Positions 8,805 to 15,492 of a stretch of DNA of 64,000 bases are shown piece by piece. The DNA comes from Methylobacterium sp. 10 (GTDB taxonomy: Bacteria > Pseudomonadota > Alphaproteobacteria > Rhizobiales > Beijerinckiaceae): assembly GCF_000519085.1 (NCBI RefSeq), contig NZ_KI912577.1, positions 2,237,331 to 2,301,330 of the forward strand. The letters are read 5' to 3'. How positions within the stretch are numbered: position 1 is the stretch's first letter; each line of letters opens with the position of its first letter. The notes under the pieces were generated by a model. That model worked only from the letters and a program-made list of their open reading frames with translations. It searched no databases and was not told the DNA's origin. The position numbers were made by a program, and so were the translations under genes.

Positions 8805-9785
8805 TCACGCATAACCCGGTGTGGCCTCTGCCCTCCGCCGAATGGCCGAGGCGATCGCATCCAGGCGCTCGAGGCCGACGAACGTTCGGACGGCCAGGAA
8901 ATAGGTCTCCTCGCCAAGCGGCAGGTAATCGAGCTCGAACCGCTCCGCGATGGCGCGGGTACCCATCCCCACATCGGCGGCCCCGGACGCGATCAGGGCC
9001 GCGACGGCCTGATGCGTGAACTCCTCCGTCTCGTAACCGCGAATATCGCGCCCGTTGATGCCGGCTTCGGCGCAGAGCCGGTCGAACCAGATCCGCGTCC
9101 CCGCACCCCGCTGCCTGTTGACGAAGCGGATGCCGCCTGTGGTCAGGTCGGTGATGGCGGACACGGCGAAGGGATTGCCCCGCCCGAGCATCAGGCCCTG
9201 CTCGCGCCGCAGGACCGGACGGGTGAGGAGGGTCGGGTCGGCGAGGATCTCGGCGAAGACGGAGCCCGGATCGGGCATGGCCGCGCCGAAATGGAACCCC
9301 GCCCCATCGACCCGTCCGGCCTTCACATGCGAGAGGGCGTCCATGCTCCCCGCGATGGTCAACGCGATGCCCCCCATATCGCGCAGAGCGTCGAGCAGGA
9401 CGGAATCGTGGCTGACAGCGAAGGTCAGGGGGCCGGCAATACGCCCGATCAGGCCGACGAGCCGCGCCTCCAACCGTCTCTCCTCCCGCGCGACGATGTC
9501 TCTGCACGCCCGTGATGCGGTGCCGAGCGCTTGATGGAACGTGGCGCCGAAGGGCGTCAGCACGGTGCCGTGCCCCTTGGTCTTGTGGATGACCGGCTGG
9601 CCGAGCGCCGCTTCGAGGATCTGGAACCGGCCCCAGGCGGAGCGATAGGACAGGTCGAGCCGCGTGGCCGCGCCCCGCAGAGAACCTTCCTCAGCCACGG
9701 CGTCCAGAAGCGCCAGGGTCGGGGCGAAGGCGAGCTGACGGTCCGCCACCGCAATGGTCCCATCGAGGAGCAACTCGACCTTCAT
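8805..9785 (-). CDS. LysR/ModE-like regulator with PBP-like sensor domain
   Basis: Predicted transcription factor of 326 residues. The first ~90 residues form a LysR/ModE-type winged helix (LLDAVAEEGSLRGAATRLDL, then SYRSAWGRFQILE). The rest is a periplasmic-binding-protein-like domain (PF12727 type) with blocks IRFVNRQRGAGTR and AALIASGAADVGMG. The same sensor domain ends the MoeA fusion at 15489-17714. It diverges from tupBCA, so control of tungstate/molybdate uptake is a reasonable inference. The frame is open upstream to 10016, but the ATG at 9785 starts the conserved part and leaves an intergenic region. A near-perfect inverted repeat abuts this start. Confidence 0.88.
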   Translation of the reverse strand: MKVELLLDGTIAVADRQLAFAPTLALLDAVAEEGSLRGAATRLDLSYRSAWGRFQILEAALGQPVIHKTKGHGTVLTPFGATFHQALGTASRACRDIVAREERRLEARLVGLIGRIAGPLTFAVSHDSVLLDALRDMGGIALTIAGSMDALSHVKAGRVDGAGFHFGAAMPDPGSVFAEILADPTLLTRPVLRREQGLMLGRGNPFAVSAITDLTTGGIRFVNRQRGAGTRIWFDRLCAEAGINGRDIRGYETEEFTHQAVAALIASGAADVGMGTRAIAERFELDYLPLGEETYFLAVRTFVGLERLDAIASAIRRRAEATPGYA

Positions 9786-9803
9786 AGGCAATCCATTTCC
9801 TAT
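9784..9803. promoter_or_regulatory. Candidate operator between regulator and tupB
   Basis: Inverted repeat ATAGGCAAT-CC-ATTTCCTAT, eight of nine positions symmetric. It overlaps the first bases of the regulator's start codon and covers its probable Shine-Dalgarno area, and lies about 56 bp before tupB. The position suits autorepression plus control of tupBCA, but binding is inferred. Confidence 0.45.
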
Positions 9804-9859
9804 TGAACTGACGCTGAGGGCGGTAGCATGAGGAGGGAGCCGCGCACAGCACCGGAGCC

Positions 9860-10555
9860 ATGCTTCAGACCCTCGAGGAAACGTTCCAGCGGATCGCCGC
9901 GCTCGATCCGGAAGTGGTCGCCATCGCCGGCCTGTCGCTGCGGGTGAGCCTGTCGGCAGTGGGGATCGGCACCCTTGTCGGCGTGCCCCTCGGGGCGCTC
10001 GTCGCCGTGTCGACATTTCCCGGGCGAAGACTGGTCGTGGGGTGCCTCAACGCGGCGATGGGCCTGCCGCCGGTGGTCATCGGCCTCGTCCTCTACCTCA
10101 TCCTGTCACGGTCCGGTCCCCTCGGCAGTCTCGGCCTGCTGTTCACGCCTGGCGCGATGATCGCGGCCCAGACGGTTCTCGTCGTTCCGCTCGTCGCCGC
10201 CCTCGCACGCCAGATCGTCGCCGATGCGGAGGAGCATCTCGGCGAGCAGCTTCGCTCCCTCGGCCTCGGACCTGCGCGGCGGGCCGCGATCCTGATCTAC
10301 GATACGCGCTTCTCCCTGGTGACGGCGGTCCTCGCCGCGTTCGGCCGCGCCATCTCGGAGATCGGGGCCGTCCTCGTCGTCGGCGGCAATATCGACGGGC
10401 ACACCCGCACCATGACGACGGCGATCTCCCTCGAGACGCAGAAGGGAGACCTGCCGCTCGCTTTGGCCCTCGGCCTCGTCCTTATCGCCATCGTCCTCGT
10501 CGTCAGCGCCACCGCCTCGCTGCTGCGCTCCTATGCCATGCGGGCCTATGGATGA
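9860..10555 (+). CDS. tupB: Tungstate-type ABC transporter permease
   Basis: Inner-membrane permease of 231 residues, ModB/TupB type. After a short N-terminus come about five or six hydrophobic segments and a typical oxyanion-permease block MGLPPVVIGLVLYLILSRSGPLG split by a Pro pair. The coupling loop is RSLGLGPARRAAILIYDTR. The start has GGAG eight bases upstream (9852-9855). Its stop codon overlaps the start of tupC in an ATGA. It works with TupC and TupA to import tungstate or molybdate. TupA-type features of the third gene favour tungstate. Confidence 0.9.
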   Translation: MLQTLEETFQRIAALDPEVVAIAGLSLRVSLSAVGIGTLVGVPLGALVAVSTFPGRRLVVGCLNAAMGLPPVVIGLVLYLILSRSGPLGSLGLLFTPGAMIAAQTVLVVPLVAALARQIVADAEEHLGEQLRSLGLGPARRAAILIYDTRFSLVTAVLAAFGRAISEIGAVLVVGGNIDGHTRTMTTAISLETQKGDLPLALALGLVLIAIVLVVSATASLLRSYAMRAYG

Positions 10556-11283
10556 GCGCGGCGCTCCCCATTGTCATCGAAGGTTTGCGCTACCGGGTGG
10601 GAGACCTCCCGATCCTCAAGGGCGTCGACATGTCGGTGACGTCGGCCGGCATCACGGCGATCATCGGTGCGAACGGCGCGGGCAAGAGCGTGCTCCTGCG
10701 CGTCATGGACGGATTACTGGCGCCCACGGGGGGGACGATCCGCATCGGCCCCTCGGCCCATATCCGTCCGGGCACCGCCTTCGTGTTCCAGCGGCCCGGC
10801 CTCGTCCGTGCGAGTGCCGCCGCCAACGTGGCGCTGGCCCTAGCCCCGCTCGGCCTCGGCGCGGGCGAACGGGCCGAACGGGTGCGGGCCGCGCTCCGCC
10901 ATGTGGGGCTCTCCGAACGGGCCGGCGCTCCGGCCACCCGCCTGTCGGGGGGCGAGCAGCAGCGCCTCGCCCTCGCGCGGGCTTGGGCGCGGGCGCCCGA
11001 TCTCCTCCTTCTCGACGAGCCCACCGCCAATCTCGATCCGGCCTCGTCCCAGGTCATCGAGAATCTCGTGGCGTCGATGGCGGCGGCCGGCACGAAGGTC
11101 GTGCTGGTCTCGCACAATCTCGCTCAGGTCATGCGTCTGGCCGAGGATGTGGTCGTCCTCGCCGGGGGGCTCGCCGTCGAGCACGGACCCGTGCGCACCA
11201 CCCTGTCATCCCCCCGTTCGCCGCAGGCGCGGGCCTATCTCACCGGAGAAATGCCATGGACCTCCTTCGCCGCTCTCTCCTGA
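10552..11283 (+). CDS. tupC: Tungstate-type ABC transporter ATP-binding protein
   Basis: ABC ATPase, 243 residues. Walker A GANGAGKSV, signature LSGGEQQRLALARAW, Walker B LLLDEPTANLDPA and switch VLVSHNLAQV are intact. VFQRPGLVRASAAANV is the Q-loop. The ATG at 10552 overlaps the tupB stop codon, which implies translational coupling. The last 28 bp overlap tupA. The frame is open further upstream only as a shadow of tupB. Confidence 0.92.
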   Translation: MSAALPIVIEGLRYRVGDLPILKGVDMSVTSAGITAIIGANGAGKSVLLRVMDGLLAPTGGTIRIGPSAHIRPGTAFVFQRPGLVRASAAANVALALAPLGLGAGERAERVRAALRHVGLSERAGAPATRLSGGEQQRLALARAWARAPDLLLLDEPTANLDPASSQVIENLVASMAAAGTKVVLVSHNLAQVMRLAEDVVVLAGGLAVEHGPVRTTLSSPRSPQARAYLTGEMPWTSFAALS

Positions 11284-12092
11284 GCCTCGGCCTCCTCGTC
11301 GCCGTTTCCGGACTGTCGTCCGTACCGGGTGCCGCCGAACCCGCCGAAAGCATCACGGTGGCCTCCACCACGTCCACCGAGCAATCGGGCCTCTTCAAGG
11401 AGCTACTCCCGAAGTTCACGCAGGCCAGCGGCATCGGTGTGAAGGTGGTCGCCCTCGGCACCGGGCAGGCCCTCGATGCGGCCCGACGCGGGGATGCCGA
11501 CGTCGCCCTCGTCCACGACACCGCCGCCGAGGAGAAGTTCGTCGGCGAGGGGTGGAGCACGAAGCGTTTTCCTGTGATGTACAACGACTTCGTCATCGTC
11601 GGCCCGAAGGACGATCCGGCCGGCGCGGCCGGCTCAAGCGTCATCGAGGCCCTGCGCAAGATCGCCGCCGCCAAGGCGCCCTTCGTCTCGCGCGGCGACC
11701 GCTCGGGCACCCACAGCGCCGAGCTGCGCTACTGGAAAGAGGCCGGCCTCGATCTCGGGGCCGTGCGCGGCGATTGGTACAAGGATGTGGGCCAGGGGAT
11801 GGGCCCGGCGCTCAACACCGCCTCGGCCGCCAATGCCTACCTCCTTAGCGACCGGGGTACTTGGCTGTCGTTCAAGAACCGGGGCGACCTCAAGATCTTA
11901 GTGGAAGGCGACAAGCGCCTCTTCAACCAATACGGCGTGATGCTCGTGAACCCCGAGAAACACCCGCATGTGAAGGCGAAGGCGGCCCAGGCCTTCGTGG
12001 ACTGGCTCGTCTCGGACCCGGGTCAGGCGGCCATCGCCGCCTACCGGATCGGTGGGGAGCAGCTCTTCTTTCCCAATGCAGAAGGCAGATGA
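11256..12092 (+). CDS. tupA: Tungstate-type ABC transporter substrate-binding protein
   Basis: Periplasmic oxyanion-binding protein of 278 residues. A signal peptide ends near GAAEPAE. The TupA hallmark VASTTSTEQSGL begins the mature protein and carries the Ser/Thr residues that bind the anion. FVSRGDRSGTHSAELRYWKEAG and ALNTASAANAYLLSDRGT are the other family blocks. The ATG at 11256 has GGAG at 11245-11248. The TTSTxxSGL motif separates it from ModA and from phosphate-binding PstS, so tungstate (perhaps also molybdate) is the expected ligand. Confidence 0.9.
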   Translation: MDLLRRSLLSLGLLVAVSGLSSVPGAAEPAESITVASTTSTEQSGLFKELLPKFTQASGIGVKVVALGTGQALDAARRGDADVALVHDTAAEEKFVGEGWSTKRFPVMYNDFVIVGPKDDPAGAAGSSVIEALRKIAAAKAPFVSRGDRSGTHSAELRYWKEAGLDLGAVRGDWYKDVGQGMGPALNTASAANAYLLSDRGTWLSFKNRGDLKILVEGDKRLFNQYGVMLVNPEKHPHVKAKAAQAFVDWLVSDPGQAAIAAYRIGGEQLFFPNAEGR

Positions 12093-12213
12093 TCGCAGGT
12101 CTTCGACGAAAGTGCGCGCTGCGCCGCCCTTGACACGTCTCGCGTGCCGCGCACCTTCTCACGGTCATACGCGTCGCCGCGGATGCGGCGGCTGGCCTCG
12201 GGAGGGCTGTGAC

Positions 12214-12774
12214 ATGACGGGTTCGAGTATCAGAAAGTTGTCCATCGCCGCCGCGACGGCGATGGCATTGGTTCCGGCGGTCGCCTCGGCGGAATCGGCG
12301 GGCAAGCCCGCCAATATCTGCACGGAACTCACCGCGTTCCTGCATGCGCCGGCTCAGCCGGCCACGTCCGGGTCGGCCACGGCCCAATCGAGCACGGCCG
12401 TCACCGCTCCGGGCTCCGGTTCTCAGAAATCCTCCGGCAACGAGACCCAGAAGGATTCCGGCCTGAGCGGTCCGACCTCCCCGAACGGTCCCGGCGCGTC
12501 CGGCCCCCAGGGAGCGACACAGAACGCGGCGGCACCCTCCGGCGCGTCGGCTCAGGCTCCAGCCCCCGCTGCTGCCCCCGCAGCTCCGGCGGCACCGCCG
12601 CCGAAGCTGCCGAGTGCCGCCTTTATCGAGCAGGGCGATGCCGCCGCCGGTGCCAACGACATCGCGGGGTGCCAGAGGGTCGCCCGGCTGATCCGCCGCG
12701 ACGGCGTCGTCATGCCGTCACCCCTGATGTCGCTGGCCGCCCTCGACCTCAAGTATCTCGAAGCGGCGCGGTAA
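12214..12774 (+). CDS. Small exported protein with Pro/Ala-rich linker, unknown function
   Basis: I do not recognise a family. The 186-residue product has a signal peptide (core IAAATAMALVPAVASA). A short N-terminal segment contains one Cys (ICTELTAF). It is followed by about 90 residues rich in Ser, Gly, Gln, Pro and Ala, and then a compact C-terminal segment with a second Cys (DIAGCQRVARLIRRDG). The start at 12214 is chosen for the GGGAGGG about eight bases upstream. It sits 121 bp after tupA and ends at a very strong terminator. A secreted or membrane-anchored role with an extended linker is likely. Confidence 0.75.
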   Translation: MTGSSIRKLSIAAATAMALVPAVASAESAGKPANICTELTAFLHAPAQPATSGSATAQSSTAVTAPGSGSQKSSGNETQKDSGLSGPTSPNGPGASGPQGATQNAAAPSGASAQAPAPAAAPAAPAAPPPKLPSAAFIEQGDAAAGANDIAGCQRVARLIRRDGVVMPSPLMSLAALDLKYLEAAR

Positions 12775-12792
12775 GCCCGATCTCATATCGAC

Positions 12793-12830
12793 GACGAAAA
12801 ACGGCCCCTCGCGAGGGGCCGTTTTTCGTC
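12793..12830. terminator. Bidirectional terminator
   Basis: Perfect 38-bp palindrome: GACGAAAAACGGCCCCTCG and its exact complement. It forms a GC-rich stem bordered by A-tract and T-tract, so it can end transcription from both sides. It separates the exported-protein gene from the convergent TerC-family gene. Confidence 0.93.
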
Positions 12831-12835
12831 GGGCA

Positions 12836-13543
12836 CTAGCCTCGATGGCGGCGTTGATCGACGATCGGCTCGGGCGATGCGACCGCCCGTTTCCAGATGA
12901 ACGCCACGGCGACGACGAGCACGGCGCAGATCGCAGCGGCGACCTGGTGCGCGTGGGGCACGGAGGCCACGTGTTCGGCGATGTAGGGGTCGGTGACGAT
13001 CATCTCACCGGCGATCCAGCCAAGAAGCGCCGCGCCAGCCCAGATGACCAGGGGAAACCGTTTCAGCAGCGTCGTGATGAGGGAGGCGCCTGCCACGATG
13101 AGCGGGATCGACAGCAGCAGGCCGAAGACGAACAGCGAGACCTCGCCCTTCGCAACGGCAGCGATGGCCACCACGTTGTCGAGGCTCATGACGGCGTCGG
13201 CGATGGCGATGGTCCGCACCGCCTTCCACAGGGTCGCGCTGTCTCTCACCGCGTGATCGTCCTCGTCTTCACCGAGGGCGAGCTTCACCGCGATCCAGAG
13301 GAGCAGGAGCCCGCCTCCGATCCGCAGGAACGGTACCGCCAGCAAATAGGTGATGATGACGGCGAACAGGATGCGCAACCCCACCGCCGTTCCCGCGCCG
13401 AGGAGGATGCCGGTGCGGCGCTGCTCGGGGGGCAGGGATCGGCACGCCATGGCGATGACGACCGCGTTGTCGCCGGAGAGGAGCAGGTCGATCCAGACAA
13501 TCTGCAGCACCGAGACGAGGAAGTGCGAGTCGAGAAAGTCCAT
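12836..13543 (-). CDS. TerC/YjbE-family integral membrane protein
   Basis: Predicted inner-membrane protein of 235 residues with about seven hydrophobic helices. The TerC hallmarks are two Asp-containing membrane motifs, LLLSGDNAVVIAMA near residue 20 and DAVMSLDNVVAIAA near residue 125, thought to bind or move metal ions. A charged cytosolic loop (LGEDEDDHAV) follows the third helix. Some relatives are manganese exporters. The ATG at 13543 (MDFLDSHFLV) is the family-typical start; the frame opens 126 bp earlier. It lies 157 bp downstream of moeA on the same strand. I looked for a yybP-ykoY riboswitch in the leader and did not find its core. Confidence 0.9.
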   Translation of the reverse strand: MDFLDSHFLVSVLQIVWIDLLLSGDNAVVIAMACRSLPPEQRRTGILLGAGTAVGLRILFAVIITYLLAVPFLRIGGGLLLLWIAVKLALGEDEDDHAVRDSATLWKAVRTIAIADAVMSLDNVVAIAAVAKGEVSLFVFGLLLSIPLIVAGASLITTLLKRFPLVIWAGAALLGWIAGEMIVTDPYIAEHVASVPHAHQVAAAICAVLVVAVAFIWKRAVASPEPIVDQRRHRG

Positions 13544-13700
13544 CGGCGCTTTCGGTCGGGTCGGAGTGGCAAAGGAGGAGGGCGAGCGGCCCCCCGCTCG
13601 AAAGGCGAGAGACCTCGGCCTTGACCGGGCACATCGTGCCGAAACCCGCGCAATGCAAGCTTCGGTCACGCTCTCCGGGAGGGAGAGGAAAGATTCCTCG

Positions 13701-14954
13701 TCAGTACAGCACGACGTGCGGATAAACCTCGATGGTGTCGCCGGGCTCGATCGCGGTGACCGCGTCGTGGAGCGCCGCCAGCCCGTCGCTGCCCGTGAGC
13801 GAGGTGAGGAGGCCGGCCCCGTCCCGGGGGAACTTCACCGCCTCCAACCCGCCATCGGCGGCGCGCCGCAGGCTGACGCGCACGAACTCGCGGCGGCCGG
13901 CCTTCTTGCGGTATGCGAAGGTGGAGCGGACCGGTATTGCGAGGGGCGCTTCGAAATGTTCACCGCCGAGACGCGCCAGCAGGGGGCGGACCACGAAGAG
14001 CAGGGTGACGTAGGCGGCCACAGGATTGCCCGGCAACCCGACGAAGGGCGTGCCCCGCACGACGCCCATGGCCACAGGTCGGCCCGGCTTGATGCCGAGA
14101 CGCCAGAACACCAAGCTGCCGACGCTCTCCACTGCCGGCTTCACATGGTCCTCCTCGCCGGTGGAGACACCGCCGGAAGTAAGGAGGAGATCGTGGGCGA
14201 ACGCGCCCTTGGCGAGGTGTGCCGCGAGAACCACCGGGTCGTCGCGCAGGATCCCGAGGTCGCTCACCTCCGCGCCGAGGCGCTTCAGGAGGGCGACCAG
14301 CATCACCCGGTTGGAATCGTGGATCGCCCCCGGCGCCAGGACGGCCCCCGGTTCGGCCAGTTCATCCCCGGTGGAGAACACCGCCACCCTCAGGCGGCGG
14401 CGGACGGCCAGGGTCGAGCGGCCGGTGGCGGCGGCCAAAGCCACGTCCTGCGGCGACAAGCGCCGCCCGGCGGTGACGATGGTGGCGCCCTTTGGCACAT
14501 CCTCGCCGGCGAGCCGGCGGTTCGCCCCACGCTTCAAGCCCGGCGGCAGGACGATGCCGGCCGCCTCCGCCGTCACGTCCTCCTGCATGAAGACCGTGTC
14601 GGCGCCGCCCGGCATCCGCGCGCCGGTGAAGATGCGGACCGCGCTCGGTCCGCTCCCCATCGTCCGGCCGGCATGGCCGGCGGCGATCCGACCTTCCACG
14701 ATCATCCGCGTCTCGCCCTCCGGGGCCAGATCGGCATGGCGCACGGCGTAGCCGTCCACCGCCGAATTGTCGAAGGGCGGCAGGTCGATTCCGGCGGTCA
14801 CGTCCTCCGCCGCGACGCGTCCGTCCGCCTCGTGCAACGGTACGTCCTCGATCCCAGCGACCACGGGAAGCCGCTCCGCGATCAGCGTTAGGGCGTCGTC
14901 CACACTCATCAATCGTCCGCCGAAGGCGAAGCAATCGTCAGTCAGCTGCGCCAT
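13701..14954 (-). CDS. moeA: Molybdopterin molybdenumtransferase MoeA (copy 1)
   Basis: Cytosolic enzyme that inserts molybdate (or tungstate) into adenylated molybdopterin, 417 residues. The four-domain MoeA pattern is complete: DLPPFDNSAVDGYAV near residue 60, GADTVFMQEDV, STGDELAEPG and IHDSNRVML in the MoCF domain, and GLPGNPVAAYVT before the C-terminal domain. This is the most canonical of three MoeA-like proteins in the operon. It is the last gene of the overlapping unit, and its start overlaps mobB by 17 bp. Confidence 0.93.
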   Translation of the reverse strand: MAQLTDDCFAFGGRLMSVDDALTLIAERLPVVAGIEDVPLHEADGRVAAEDVTAGIDLPPFDNSAVDGYAVRHADLAPEGETRMIVEGRIAAGHAGRTMGSGPSAVRIFTGARMPGGADTVFMQEDVTAEAAGIVLPPGLKRGANRRLAGEDVPKGATIVTAGRRLSPQDVALAAATGRSTLAVRRRLRVAVFSTGDELAEPGAVLAPGAIHDSNRVMLVALLKRLGAEVSDLGILRDDPVVLAAHLAKGAFAHDLLLTSGGVSTGEEDHVKPAVESVGSLVFWRLGIKPGRPVAMGVVRGTPFVGLPGNPVAAYVTLLFVVRPLLARLGGEHFEAPLAIPVRSTFAYRKKAGRREFVRVSLRRAADGGLEAVKFPRDGAGLLTSLTGSDGLAALHDAVTAIEPGDTIEVYPHVVLY

Positions 14955-15492
14955 GGCCTTCGATCCTCTTCAGGATGGTATCGACCGGCTCCGCCAGGGA
15001 CGCGACGAGATCGGCGATGGCCGCCACGTCGTCGAGAGCGATCACGGGAATCCCCGCATCGGGAAACGCACGGTCGCTGGCGATGGCGACGATGTTCTCG
15101 TCCTGCGGATGAAGAGGCGGACGGCCGTTGGCGTTCCGATGGATTTCGAGCTTTGGATGGCCCTCGCGCTTGAACCCCTCCACCAGCACGAGATCGCAGG
15201 GGCTCAGACGACGCAGCAGGTCAGCGAGATTCGCTTCTTCACCGTCGCGCACCTCGTGCATCTGCACCCACCGAACAGCGGACGAGATCAGCACTTCCGA
15301 CGCGCCCGCCTGGCGATGCCGGTACGAATCCTTGCCCGGCTGATCCACGTCGAAGGCGTGATGCGCGTGCTTGATGGTGGAGACCGTCAGCCCCCGGGCG
15401 ATCAGGGCTGGAATGAGCTTGGCGAGAAGGGTGGTCTTGCCCGCCCCGCTCCAGCCGGCAAGGCCCATGACCCGCATCGCGTGCTCCGTCAT
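14938..15492 (-). CDS. mobB: Molybdopterin-guanine dinucleotide biosynthesis protein MobB
   Basis: GTP-binding adaptor of 184 residues that assists MobA in attaching GMP to molybdopterin. The P-loop GWSGAGKTTLLAKLI is at residues 14-28, and the family motif STIKHAHHAFDVDQPGKDSYRH follows in two parts (KHAHHAFD; GKDSYRHRQAG). VLVEGFKREGHPKLEIHR is the conserved late block. It overlaps moeA copy 1 and the MoeA fusion gene, so all are probably co-transcribed. No mobA is in this window. Formate dehydrogenases of the neighbouring type use the bis-MGD cofactor, which fits. Confidence 0.93.
   Translation of the reverse strand: MTEHAMRVMGLAGWSGAGKTTLLAKLIPALIARGLTVSTIKHAHHAFDVDQPGKDSYRHRQAGASEVLISSAVRWVQMHEVRDGEEANLADLLRRLSPCDLVLVEGFKREGHPKLEIHRNANGRPPLHPQDENIVAIASDRAFPDAGIPVIALDDVAAIADLVASLAEPVDTILKRIEGHGAAD

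Noticed and set aside
13544..13700. yybP-ykoY (Mn2+) riboswitch before the TerC-family gene
   Set aside because: TerC genes often have one, but the conserved GGGGAGUAG-type core is not in this leader on the correct strand.
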